DNA of 33,904 bases from Bacillus sp. AFS088145 (GTDB taxonomy: Bacteria > Bacillota > Bacilli > Bacillales > Bacillaceae_G), in assembly GCF_002564465.1 (NCBI RefSeq), contig NZ_NUUX01000042.1:1-33904 (forward strand). Direction: 5' to 3'. Shown piece after piece: positions 26,117-33,904 of the stretch. A program made the position numbers and the translations under genes. The notes under the pieces are model-generated. The model was given only the letters and a program-made list of their open reading frames with translations. It had not been told where the DNA came from and did no database searches. Within the stretch, counting starts at the first letter, position 1, and each line of letters starts with the position of its first letter.

Positions 26117-29100
26117 CTAAGCATTTACACTCTCTTTTTTCACGTTCTTTAATCCATTAATTAAACCTTCTAGCGTAGTAAGCCAGTCAGCTGGTTTTTT
26201 TCCTTTTACGTCTAGCGTTACTTTTAATTTCGATCCATCCATGCCTAAACCAATGCCTCTACCGAATGAATTACATAGTTGGAATAGCTTGCCACCATCA
26301 ATATTAGCACTTGCCTTCTCAGAGAAATAAACACTTACTTCTGATTTAACTTGTTTAATCAGTTCAATCTGCTCTGCAATAGCTAAAAGTTTAATATGAG
26401 CAACCTGACATAGGTAACCTACTTCTAACGGGAAATCGCCAAAACGATCCATTAATTCATCTTGCAAATCATTTAACTCTTCAAATGTTTCAACACGTCT
26501 AAATTGCTTGTACATCTCAATTTTTTGCTTACTATCTTGAATATACGTATCAGGTAAATAAGCATCTACTTCAATGTCAATTTCAATTGAAATGATATCC
26601 TCTTTCTTAACTCCCCTACGCTGTTCGATTGCATCTTTTAACATTTGAGAATATAAATCGAAACCAACTGAATCAATAAATCCATGTTGTTGTGCTCCAA
26701 GTAGATTTCCTGCACCTCGTATTGACAAGTCACGCATGGCGATTTTGAAACCTGAACCTAGTTCTGTAAATTCTTTAATCGCTTGTAGGCGCTTCTCGGC
26801 AACCTCAGTCAATACTTTATCCTGTTTATATGTGAAGTAAGCATATGCCACTCTATTCGAACGTCCTACACGCCCTCTTAATTGATAAAGTGTTGATAGA
26901 CCCATTCGATCTGCATCATATACAATCAAGGTATTAACATTTGGAATATCCACGCCTGTTTCGATAATCGTCGTACTTACTAATACGTCATATTGGCCAT
27001 CTAAAAAGGCATACATAACTGACTCTAGTTCCCCTTCATTCAATCGACCATGTGCTACAGCTACTTTTGCATCTGGTACAAGCATCGAAATCTGTTCAGC
27101 CATACGTTCAATATCTTCTACTCGATTATATAAGAAATATATTTGTCCATCTCGAGCAAGCTCTCTTTCAATCGCTTCTCTTACTAATGCAGCATTATAT
27201 TCAACAACATATGTTTGAACTGGAAAACGATTTTCTGGTGGCGTTTCAATAACTGATAAATCTCTTACTCCTAACATCGACATATGCAATGTACGAGGGA
27301 TTGGAGTTGCAGTTAACGTTAAAACATCTATATTTGCTTTTAGTTGTTTTATTTTTTCTTTATGAGATACACCAAATCTTTGCTCTTCATCAATAACTAA
27401 AAGTCCTAAATCTTTATATAGAATATCCTTCGATAATAGGCGATGTGTTCCAACTACTATATCGACAGAGCCCTCTTTTAAGCCTTTCATCGTTTCAAGC
27501 TGCTGTTTGCGAGAGCGGAAACGATTTAACAAACCGATATTAATTGGATGATCTTGGAACCTTTCTCTTAATGTTTCGAAATGCTGCTGTGCCAAAATTG
27601 TAGTAGGAACTAAAATAGCAACTTGCTTACCTTCAACAATTGCTTTAAAAGCTGCTCGAATAGCTACTTCAGTTTTTCCGTATCCTACGTCACCACAAAG
27701 CAGTCGATCCATTGGACGTTCTCTTTCCATATCCTTTTTAATTTCATGAATTGATCTAAGTTGATCGTCAGTTTCCTGATAAGGAAATGAAGATTCAAAT
27801 TCTTGTTGTTCGAGTCCATCAGGTGAAAAAGCATAACCTTTTGATGCTTCGCGTTCTGCATAAAGCTTAATTAAATCATCAGCTATATCCTGAACGGAGC
27901 CTTCAACCTTCTTCTTAACCTTTTTCCAATCAGTACCACCAAGTTTATAAATCTTTGGCTCTTTACCTTCAGATCCAACATACTTTTGTACTTGATCAAT
28001 TTGTTCAATCGGTACGAATAATTTGTCGTCGCCATGATATCGAATATGTAAATAATCTTTATGAATACCATTAATCTCTAATGTTTCAATTCCCAAAAAC
28101 TTACCAATACCATGATTTACATGAACAACATAATCTCCAACTTTTAATTCTGAGTAATTTTTTATTCGTTCTGCATTTGATAATTTTGTATTGATTCTTT
28201 TTTTCTTCTTAGCTTTTTTCGTGAATAACTCTCGCTCTGTTATTAGAACAAATTTTTCTAAAGGAAGTTCGAATCCAGAACGAAGATCACCTTTCATGAT
28301 GTATACTTCACCATTTTTTATTTGCTCTAAAGAAGAGACAATTTTACCTTCAATTTGGTAATCTTCTAATATATTTTCAATTTTATTTGTTCTTTCGTCA
28401 CTTTCGCCGAGCATAACGATTGTATAGTTATTTTTCTTCCATCGATCTAATTCATTTTTCAACAGATTCATTTGTCCATGAAACTCTTGCATCGATTTAC
28501 ATTGAATCGAAACTACTTGTTCAGGATGCGTATGAGGTACTCTTCTAGGGAAAAGACTCGTATGAATTTGTTGGCGCCTTCTCGAATGTAGTAATTCAAA
28601 AAAGTCATGTGAAAAACTTACTCCATGTAACGCATTTCCTTCAGCTAGTAAAGACGTATACCACTCTGCTTCATCCTTTTTAAGCTGCTCTACAATTTCA
28701 TGAACCCTCGAAATCTCATCAATAACAACAACAGTTTCCTTAGGAACATAATCTAGTAAACTAAATTGGTTTTCATAGATTAGACCAAAGTATTTGTATA
28801 TTTGATCAATCAATTGCCCTTGCTTTAGTTGTTCAAGATCATAGGTTACCTTTTCAACCAATAACTCTTTTACTTGTTGATCACTTATTTTTGATAGAGT
28901 TGTTTTAAAAGCTTGTTCAATTCGTTGAACTCCTAATTGTAAATCAGTCTTGGAAATAATCCTTTCCGTTGCTGGACCAATATGGACAGTCTCATATTTT
29001 GTAATAGATCTTTGAGAATCAGGAGAAAAAGAACGGATTGAGTCGATTTCTGTGTCAAAAAGTTCAATTCGAATAGGATCTTCATACGTTAGCGGATAAA

Positions 29101-29647
29101 TATCAAGAATTCCTCCGCGTACACTAAACTCACCTTTACTTTCAACCATCCCAACACGTTCATAGCCCATTTGAACAAACTTTGATATCAAATTAGATAA
29201 GTCGATTTCTTCACCAATTTCAAAACTGATCTGATAGTTAGACCATAATTCTGGAGATGGCAAATAGCCAATTAATCCCGATACAGGTGTAACTACTACC
29301 GACGGTTTTTTTGACATCAAACTGTTTAACGCGATTAGTCTTTGCGATCTAAGCTCTGGACTTGATACTGCAATCTCTGAAGCAATCAATTCATTTGCAG
29401 GATATAAAAATACTTTATCTTCCCCAATAACTGATTTTAGGTCTTCTGATACTTTTTGAGCTTGGAGAAGATTATTTGTCACGATTAACTGGGTTTGTCC
29501 AGTTTCTTTAAAAACAGCTCCAGCAAGCAACGTTTTCGCAGATCCAGTTAAGTTTGTAACCAATTGTTCTCTTAGTCCATTTTTTAGGCCATTTATTATT
29601 TTCTTAATATCTTTATACTGGTTAAATTGTTCAATTAAACCAATCAC
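26117..29647 (-). CDS. mfd: Transcription-repair coupling factor Mfd
   Basis: Mfd pushes stalled RNA polymerase off DNA lesions and recruits the UvrA excision machinery. The 1176 residues are full length. An N-terminal UvrB-like region is followed by the CarD-like RNA polymerase interaction domain (about 495-565, VGDYVVHVNHGIGKFLGIE). Next come the RecG-like helicase motor, with Walker A CGDVGYGKTE near residue 645, DEEQRFGV and LTATPIPRTLHMSM, and then the regulatory C-terminal domain. Translation starts at GTG 29647, nine bases after GGGGAG. No clear promoter was seen in the 135 bp between the fin terminator and the start. Confidence 0.97.
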   Translation of the reverse strand: MIGLIEQFNQYKDIKKIINGLKNGLREQLVTNLTGSAKTLLAGAVFKETGQTQLIVTNNLLQAQKVSEDLKSVIGEDKVFLYPANELIASEIAVSSPELRSQRLIALNSLMSKKPSVVVTPVSGLIGYLPSPELWSNYQISFEIGEEIDLSNLISKFVQMGYERVGMVESKGEFSVRGGILDIYPLTYEDPIRIELFDTEIDSIRSFSPDSQRSITKYETVHIGPATERIISKTDLQLGVQRIEQAFKTTLSKISDQQVKELLVEKVTYDLEQLKQGQLIDQIYKYFGLIYENQFSLLDYVPKETVVVIDEISRVHEIVEQLKKDEAEWYTSLLAEGNALHGVSFSHDFFELLHSRRRQQIHTSLFPRRVPHTHPEQVVSIQCKSMQEFHGQMNLLKNELDRWKKNNYTIVMLGESDERTNKIENILEDYQIEGKIVSSLEQIKNGEVYIMKGDLRSGFELPLEKFVLITERELFTKKAKKKKRINTKLSNAERIKNYSELKVGDYVVHVNHGIGKFLGIETLEINGIHKDYLHIRYHGDDKLFVPIEQIDQVQKYVGSEGKEPKIYKLGGTDWKKVKKKVEGSVQDIADDLIKLYAEREASKGYAFSPDGLEQQEFESSFPYQETDDQLRSIHEIKKDMERERPMDRLLCGDVGYGKTEVAIRAAFKAIVEGKQVAILVPTTILAQQHFETLRERFQDHPINIGLLNRFRSRKQQLETMKGLKEGSVDIVVGTHRLLSKDILYKDLGLLVIDEEQRFGVSHKEKIKQLKANIDVLTLTATPIPRTLHMSMLGVRDLSVIETPPENRFPVQTYVVEYNAALVREAIERELARDGQIYFLYNRVEDIERMAEQISMLVPDAKVAVAHGRLNEGELESVMYAFLDGQYDVLVSTTIIETGVDIPNVNTLIVYDADRMGLSTLYQLRGRVGRSNRVAYAYFTYKQDKVLTEVAEKRLQAIKEFTELGSGFKIAMRDLSIRGAGNLLGAQQHGFIDSVGFDLYSQMLKDAIEQRRGVKKEDIISIEIDIEVDAYLPDTYIQDSKQKIEMYKQFRRVETFEELNDLQDELMDRFGDFPLEVGYLCQVAHIKLLAIAEQIELIKQVKSEVSVYFSEKASANIDGGKLFQLCNSFGRGIGLGMDGSKLKVTLDVKGKKPADWLTTLEGLINGLKNVKKESVNA

Positions 29648-29783
29648 GAAGTCAATCTCCCCTAACAGTCAATCTAAGTAACAATAATCTTAGTTGAAGT
29701 TTATATTTATAGTTTTTTTGAAATTTGCTCCATTTTAAGTGACATTTGTAGAGATAAACACACTTCATCTTAACAGAGTCTAG

Positions 29784-29821
29784 AAAAAAACAGAAAAACG
29801 CCTCAGTTATAAACCAAAGGC
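29784..29821 (-). terminator. Rho-independent terminator of fin
   Basis: On the minus strand GCCTT pairs with GAGGC plus an inner G-C, followed by GTTTTTCTGTTTTTTTC. The stem starts right after the fin stop codon. Confidence 0.7.
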
Positions 29822-29824
29822 AAT

Positions 29825-30058
29825 TTAATTTATGAAATTCTTATATTCATGATAATGTGGAAACTCAGATAGAGTCATTTCGCAATCCTCGCACACAATA
29901 TAAATTACTTGATTAGGAGATTGAATAAAATTTACAAAATCGCTTAATTCTTCATCGAAAGAATGACAATACGAAGATGAAACTTGTAACAACTGTTGTT
30001 TTTCAATACTACCCATTTGTTTACTACAATACCGACACTGACAATCTAATAATTCCAT
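29825..30058 (-). CDS. fin: Anti-SigF factor Fin
   Basis: Fin binds SigF in the forespore and helps the switch from SigF to SigG (established in B. subtilis, formerly yabK). From the ATG at 30058 (MELLDCQCRYC), five bases after GGAGG, the protein has 77 residues against 76 in B. subtilis. The in-frame ATG at 30070 would place the binding site inside the gene. Cysteines occur as CQCRYC (6, 8, 11) and CEDC (56, 59), which together could bind zinc. A SigG-type promoter precedes it, and it lies between pth and mfd as in B. subtilis. Confidence 0.92.
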   Translation of the reverse strand: MELLDCQCRYCSKQMGSIEKQQLLQVSSSYCHSFDEELSDFVNFIQSPNQVIYIVCEDCEMTLSEFPHYHEYKNFIN

Positions 30059-30091
30059 TACTTCCTCCATACTACATAAAATTCATATATA

Positions 30092-30121
30092 CAGTATGGA
30101 TTGTACTAACTATACTTATTC
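30092..30121 (-). promoter_or_regulatory. SigG-type promoter of fin
   Basis: GAATA (30121-30117) and CATACTG (30098-30092) on the minus strand are separated by exactly 18 bp. This fits the SigG pattern GHATR, 18 bp, CATnHTA with one mismatch, at the last base. It is 33 bp upstream of the fin ATG. A GTATA within the spacer could be a SigF -35, but its -10 is poor. Confidence 0.6.
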
Positions 30122-30147
30122 AATGTGAAAGCTTAAATTCCTGTTTT

Positions 30148-30711
30148 TTATTTTTTATTATATTGATTCATTACATCCACGAAAGAATGCTTTAAAAAAT
30201 ATTCACATGCATCTGCAGCTCTTTTTACACCATCAACTACTTCAGCAATTTCTTCTTCAAAAAAGTTTGATAATACATGATTTACGACACTCATCCCATT
30301 TGATGGACGATCTACACCAATTCGAACACGTTGGAATTCTTGTGTTCCTAAATGCTGAATTAATGACTTTATGCCATTATGCCCCCCAGCACTTCCTTTT
30401 GTACGAAGACGTAGCTTTCCGGTTGGAATATCCATTTCATCATAAAGAACGACAAGATCTTCTATATCAATATTAAAATAATCCATAAATGGTCTTACAC
30501 ATTCACCTGACAAGTTCATATATGTTAAAGGTTTTAACAAGAAAACTTTTTCTCCGTTCACAATTCCTGAAGCATAAATACCATTAAATTTTTGTTGGGT
30601 TAAAGAAAAACCCCATCGGTGAGCTAATTCATCGATCGCAATGAACCCGATATTATGTCGCGTTCTTTCATACTCTCTACCTGGGTTGCCTAATCCTACA
30701 AACAACTTCAT
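30148..30711 (-). CDS. pth: Peptidyl-tRNA hydrolase
   Basis: This essential enzyme releases peptides from prematurely dropped peptidyl-tRNA. In B. subtilis it is also known as spoVC. The start is the ATG at 30711 ([11 protein letters not shown]), eight bases after GGAGG; the in-frame ATG at 30726 lies before that site and is rejected. The 187 residues show the family signatures [16 protein letters not shown] with the catalytic His and [12 protein letters not shown]. They also show [28 protein letters not shown] strong hairpin lies between prs and pth. The ctc gene that separates prs from pth in B. subtilis is not here. Confidence 0.97.
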   Translation of the reverse strand: MKLFVGLGNPGREYERTRHNIGFIAIDELAHRWGFSLTQQKFNGIYASGIVNGEKVFLLKPLTYMNLSGECVRPFMDYFNIDIEDLVVLYDEMDIPTGKLRLRTKGSAGGHNGIKSLIQHLGTQEFQRVRIGVDRPSNGMSVVNHVLSNFFEEEIAEVVDGVKRAADACEYFLKHSFVDVMNQYNKK

Positions 30712-30748
30712 TTTATTATCCTCCATTCTAATTCACTTGGTTATATTA

Positions 30749-30778
30749 CGAAAAGACGTAACCACTTCTGGTTACGTC
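30749..30778 (-). terminator. Terminator between prs and pth
   Basis: A 10-bp perfect stem (30755-30764 with 30769-30778, core GACGTAACC) with a GAAG tetraloop on the minus strand is followed by TTTTCGT. It lies 37 nt after the prs stop and 38 nt before the pth start. The T-run is short, so some read-through into pth is possible. Confidence 0.75.
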
Positions 30779-30815
30779 CTCTTATAAGTTTCAAAGCAAA
30801 GATGTAATTTTTATA

Positions 30816-31769
30816 TTAATCAAATAAAGTACTTACTGATTGCTCTTCATAAACACGGATAATCGCTTCACCTAATAGGCCAGCAACTGATAATTCAACA
30901 AGTTTATCAGTCTTTTTATCTTCAGTAAGACAAATTGAATTTGTTACAACTAGTTCTTTAATACAAGAGTTTTCGATACGATCAATTGCCGGTCCAGACA
31001 ATACAGGGTGTGTACAACATGCATATACTTCTTTTGCACCATGCTCTACTAATGCATTAGCAGCAAGTGTAATTGTACCCGCTGTATCAATAATATCATC
31101 AATTAAGATAGCCGTTTTACCATCAATATTACCGATGATGTTCATAACTTCAGCAACATTTGGTTTTGGACGACGTTTATCAATGATAGCAATCGGAGCT
31201 TTTAGACGATCTGCCATTTTACGAGCTCTTGTTACTCCACCGTGGTCAGGAGAAACAATTACGATATCTTCAAGCTGTTTTTTTCTAAAGTAATCTGAAA
31301 GGATAGGTACACCTAATAAGTGATCAATCGGAATATCAAAGAATCCTTGAATTTGTGGAGCATGTAAATCAAGTGTAATCACTCGAGTTGATCCCGCAGT
31401 TTCAAGTAGATCTGCAACTAACTTTGATGTAATCGGCTCACGTGAACGAGCTTTTCGATCTTGACGAGCGTAACCGTAGTAAGGAATTACAATGTTAATT
31501 GTTTTTGCTGATGCACGTTTTAATGCATCAATCATAATTAATAATTCCATAATACTTTCATTTACAGGGAAACTTGTTGACTGAATGATAAATACATCAC
31601 AACCACGGATACTTTCCTCAATGTTAATTTGCACTTCTCCATCGCTAAAACGAGAAACCGAACATTTACCAAGCTCTACACCAATGTGTTTTGCAATTTC
31701 TTCAGCTAATTTAGGATTCGAGTTTAGAGTAAATACTTTTAAATGCTTGTCTGGATAATGATTAGGCAT
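30816..31769 (-). CDS. prs: Ribose-phosphate pyrophosphokinase
   Basis: This enzyme makes PRPP from ribose 5-phosphate and ATP for purine, pyrimidine, histidine and tryptophan synthesis. The 317 residues match B. subtilis Prs in length. Seen are [21 protein letters not shown] (ATP loop and flexible loop), [20 protein letters not shown] and the PRPP motif [24 protein letters not shown] precedes the ATG by ten bases. It follows glmU by 44 bp and is probably cotranscribed with it. Its product is used by HprT, encoded in the same window. Confidence 0.98.
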   Translation of the reverse strand: MPNHYPDKHLKVFTLNSNPKLAEEIAKHIGVELGKCSVSRFSDGEVQINIEESIRGCDVFIIQSTSFPVNESIMELLIMIDALKRASAKTINIVIPYYGYARQDRKARSREPITSKLVADLLETAGSTRVITLDLHAPQIQGFFDIPIDHLLGVPILSDYFRKKQLEDIVIVSPDHGGVTRARKMADRLKAPIAIIDKRRPKPNVAEVMNIIGNIDGKTAILIDDIIDTAGTITLAANALVEHGAKEVYACCTHPVLSGPAIDRIENSCIKELVVTNSICLTEDKKTDKLVELSVAGLLGEAIIRVYEEQSVSTLFD

Positions 31770-31813
31770 GTTTCGTGTACCCTCCGCTTTTTTTCTTTTC
31801 TTTTTATCTATAA

Positions 31814-33172
31814 TTAATTTTTATAGTAACCCTCTTTGTTCACTTGTCTTGCTCTTGCAATTGCTAGTGAATCTTCTGGAACTTCATCAGTAATCGTTGA
31901 ACCAGCTGCAATGTATGAACCTTTTTTCACAGTTACAGGTGCAATTAAATTTGAATTACAACCAACAAAGACATTATCCTCAATTGTTGTTTTAAACTTA
32001 TTTTTACCGTCATAGTTCACAGTGATTGAGCCACAGCCAAGATTAACACCTTGACCAATTTCCGCGTCACCAATATAGCTTAAATGAGATGCTTTACTTC
32101 CGTTGCCAAAAGTAACTTTCTTAGTTTCAACAAAGTTTCCAATTCGAACTTCATCACCTAATGTTGACGCCGGACGAATGTGAGCAAATGGTCCAACTGT
32201 AGTTGAATGACCGATTTTACTTTCATGTACAACTGATTGTTTAATAGCTGTATCATTACCAATTTCACTATCGATAATTTCAGTATTTGGGCCAATTGTA
32301 CTACCCGTTCCAATTATACTATTTCCATAGATCATTGTACCAGGGTAAATAATTGTATCCGAACCAATTTTTGCATCTGCAGAGATATATGTGCTAGCAG
32401 AATCAATAATTGTTACACCGTTCAGCATATGCTTTTTGTTTATATTTTTGCGCATGATTGATTCTGCAATAGATAATGCATATCGATCATTTACACCTAA
32501 TGTTTCATCGAAATTTGCTGTTTTATATGCAGCTACTATTTCGCCTTTTGTTTTTAGTATCTCAATAACATCTGGTAAGTAGTACTCACCTTGAGCGTTA
32601 TTATTGTTTACTTCATTTAAGGCTTCAAATAATGCTTTATTATCAAAGCAATATGTACCTGTATTGATTTCTTGAACTGTTAGCTCTTCTGGACTTGCAT
32701 CCTTATGCTCAACAATTTTTATAACAGATCCATTTTCGCCCCTAATTATTCTACCATAACCAGTTGAATCCTCAAGATGGGCTGTTAAAATTGTAGCTTT
32801 TGCCTGTAATCTTTCATGCTCATCGAATAATGCTTGAATTGTCTCTGGTGAAATTAATGGTGTGTCACCACAGATTACCAAAGTAGTTCCTTCTTTATCG
32901 TTTAACATTGGCGCTGCTTGAATAACAGCATGTGCAGTACCTAATTGCTCAGCTTGTAGAGCATATTCGCTATGATCACCTATTTGTGTTTTAACTAATT
33001 CTGCTCCGTGACCTACAACAGTTACAATATTTTGTACACCAACTGACATTACGTGGTCTACAACATGTTGAACCATAGGCTTCCCACAAACAGGGTGAAG
33101 TACTTTATATAATTTTGATTTCATTCTAGTACCTTTTCCTGCAGCTAGAACAATCGCATATTTATTTGACAT
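31814..33172 (-). CDS. glmU: Bifunctional N-acetylglucosamine-1-phosphate uridyltransferase / glucosamine-1-phosphate acetyltransferase
   Basis: GlmU makes UDP-N-acetylglucosamine for peptidoglycan and teichoic acids. From the ATG at 33172 ([19 protein letters not shown]), six bases after GGAGG, it has 452 residues; an ATG at 33178 touches the binding site. The N-terminal nucleotidyltransferase has [19 protein letters not shown]. From about residue 250 hexapeptide repeats form the left-handed beta-helix acetyltransferase, with [25 protein letters not shown] and [11 protein letters not shown] terminator after spoVG implies its own promoter, as known for B. subtilis; I saw only weak candidates. 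Confidence 0.97.
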   Translation of the reverse strand: MSNKYAIVLAAGKGTRMKSKLYKVLHPVCGKPMVQHVVDHVMSVGVQNIVTVVGHGAELVKTQIGDHSEYALQAEQLGTAHAVIQAAPMLNDKEGTTLVICGDTPLISPETIQALFDEHERLQAKATILTAHLEDSTGYGRIIRGENGSVIKIVEHKDASPEELTVQEINTGTYCFDNKALFEALNEVNNNNAQGEYYLPDVIEILKTKGEIVAAYKTANFDETLGVNDRYALSIAESIMRKNINKKHMLNGVTIIDSASTYISADAKIGSDTIIYPGTMIYGNSIIGTGSTIGPNTEIIDSEIGNDTAIKQSVVHESKIGHSTTVGPFAHIRPASTLGDEVRIGNFVETKKVTFGNGSKASHLSYIGDAEIGQGVNLGCGSITVNYDGKNKFKTTIEDNVFVGCNSNLIAPVTVKKGSYIAAGSTITDEVPEDSLAIARARQVNKEGYYKN

Positions 33173-33261
33173 AGTCATCCTCCATCAATCTAAATACCTA
33201 TACCTGGTAGCTCAAAATGCTAATTTTAATATTTTTCCACAAAATACATCCATTTTATTAT

Positions 33262-33303
33262 ACCATAAAAAAAGAACCCATTATACATTAATGGGTTCTT
33301 TTT
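33262..33303 (-). terminator. Rho-independent terminator of spoVG
   Basis: A 13-bp perfect stem (33271-33283 with 33289-33301, core GAACCCATTA) with a 5-nt loop is followed on the minus strand by TTTTTTTTATGG. It begins 11 nt after the spoVG stop. T-runs flank it on both strands, so it may work in either direction. Confidence 0.92.
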
Positions 33304-33313
33304 GGTCATATTT

Positions 33314-33604
33314 TTAAGAAGCACCTGCTTCTTCAAAGTCTTCTTCCAACTCACCTACACGGTGATATTCAGCTAATACAGAATCCTGTATTTTGCTACG
33401 AGTTGAAGAGTTAATCGGATGAGCGATATCACGGAACTCTCCATCCGGAGTACGTTTACTTGGCATTGCTACAAATAAACCGTTATTACCATCGATTACG
33501 CGAATATCATGAACAACAAATTCATGATCTAATGTAATTGATGCGATAGCTCTCATACGACCCTCCGTGTTTACGCGGCGTAGTCTTACGTCTGTCACTT
33601 CCAT
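33314..33604 (-). CDS. spoVG: RNA-binding regulator SpoVG
   Basis: SpoVG is a small nucleic-acid-binding regulator that affects septation and sporulation. From the ATG at 33604 ([11 protein letters not shown]), six to eight bases after AAAGGTGGTGA, the protein has 96 residues against 97 in B. subtilis. An ATG at 33625 would place this binding site inside the gene and is rejected. Conserved parts are [47 protein letters not shown] and the acidic C-terminus. It has a SigH-like promoter and a strong terminator. Confidence 0.97.
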   Translation of the reverse strand: MEVTDVRLRRVNTEGRMRAIASITLDHEFVVHDIRVIDGNNGLFVAMPSKRTPDGEFRDIAHPINSSTRSKIQDSVLAEYHRVGELEEDFEEAGAS

Positions 33605-33644
33605 CTTGTTCACCACCTTTATCAACTTAAACCATAATTAGTAA

Positions 33645-33670
33645 GTTTCAACAATTATCAATAATTTCCT
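33645..33670 (-). promoter_or_regulatory. SigH-type promoter of spoVG
   Basis: AGGAAAT (33670-33664) and GAAAC (33649-33645) on the minus strand are separated by 14 bp. To my memory this is the same spacing as between AGGATTT and GAATT in the B. subtilis spoVG promoter, the classic SigH example. The -10 deviates from GAATT at two positions. The surrounding sequence is very AT-rich, as expected for the AbrB-bound region there. Confidence 0.6.
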
Positions 33671-33776
33671 TCTTTTTGGAAAATTTTTTATTTAAATTAT
33701 TTAATTTTTAGAAATGTTTACTAAATTAACGTCCTTAACTTATTTATCGGAAGATTTTAATTGAATTTTAATGAAA

Positions 33777-33810
33777 GTAAAAAAACCTGAAAAAAATTTC
33801 AGGTTTTTTT
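33777..33810 (-). terminator. Rho-independent terminator upstream of spoVG
   Basis: The stem AAACCTGAAA with TTTCAGGTTT (within 33783-33792 and 33797-33806, extended by A-T pairs) has a 4-nt loop. On the minus strand it is followed by TTTTTTAC. It overlaps the stop codon of the partial upstream gene. It ends the purR-side transcript and keeps it apart from the spoVG promoter. Confidence 0.85.
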
Positions 33811-33904
33811 ACTTTGTTGAAAACAAGTTTGTCAATTTATTATCAAATTTTCGTAAAAGGAGTCGGGTATTGTTGATTTCCACTACAGGATGCTCGCTTT
33901 CCAT
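33809..33904 (-). CDS. purR: Partial gene, probably the C-terminus of purine repressor PurR
   Basis: An open frame runs in from the right edge and ends at a TAA at 33809; only 31 residues are inside the window. The stretch VVEINNTRLLLRKFDNKL resembles, from memory, the SIEVQNGNFLRFFKDNL region near the PurR C-terminus. In B. subtilis purR is followed by yabJ and then spoVG; here the frame ends directly at a terminator before spoVG. The identification is weak because so little is visible. The frame does not resemble the end of YabJ as I remember it. Confidence 0.4.
   Translation of the reverse strand: MESEHPVVEINNTRLLLRKFDNKLTNLFSTK

Noticed and set aside
29977-30195. Plus-strand open frame of 72 codons overlapping fin and pth
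   Set aside because: It is antisense to the start of fin and the end of pth, its hydrophobic content reflects AT-rich intergenic DNA and it has no family match.

Overview
The window is an AT-rich piece of the origin-proximal chromosome of an endospore-forming member of the Bacillaceae. All 34 protein genes (one cut by the window edge), both tRNA genes and an rRNA leader lie on the minus strand, so the window should be read from right to left. The gene order follows the classic Bacillus subtilis purR-to-lysS segment almost gene for gene: (purR end)-spoVG-glmU-prs-pth-fin-mfd-spoVT-yabM-yabN-rqcP-yabP-yabQ-divIC-yabR-tRNA-Met-tRNA-Glu-spoIIE-yabS-yabT-tilS-hprT-ftsH-coaX-hslO-cysK-pabB-pabA-pabC-folP-folB-folK-yazB-dusB-lysS-(rrn leader). 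Sporulation genes and promoter sequences fitting SigH, SigG and Spo0A identify an endospore former. I cannot name the species from the sequence alone.

Layout, right to left. At 33.9-30.8 kb a short reading frame that looks like the tail of PurR ends in a terminator. It is followed by spoVG with a SigH-type promoter, glmU and prs. At 30.8-25.3 kb come pth, the sigma-switch gene fin, the repair translocase mfd and the spore regulator spoVT. At 25.1-19.8 kb an envelope and sporulation run holds the flippase-like yabM, the MazG protein yabN, the ribosome-rescue factor rqcP, yabP and yabQ, then divIC and yabR. Two tRNA genes follow with their own strong promoter and terminator.

At 19.2-14.8 kb spoIIE, yabS and yabT form the Spo0A-controlled sporulation signalling block: a phosphatase, a von Willebrand A-domain protein and a kinase. 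tilS, hprT and ftsH follow, then coaX, hslO and cysK. At 7.7-0.3 kb a tightly overlapping folate operon (pabB to folK, then yazB and dusB) ends at a terminator before lysS. After the lysS terminator lie tandem rRNA promoters and the conserved 16S leader; the 16S gene itself starts beyond the left edge.

The window is largely ordinary core genome: I saw no mobile element, CRISPR array, phage gene or unknown multi-gene system. The observations worth checking are at the regulatory level. They are a 14-bp hairpin that buries the yabS ribosome binding site, a tandem Spo0A-box-like pair inside an rRNA promoter, two unexplained palindromes upstream of coaX and cysK, and the apparent absence of ctc and yabJ. 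Several gene starts were moved to the codon behind the real Shine-Dalgarno sequence. Protein identifications rest on remembered family sequences and motifs, not on a database search.
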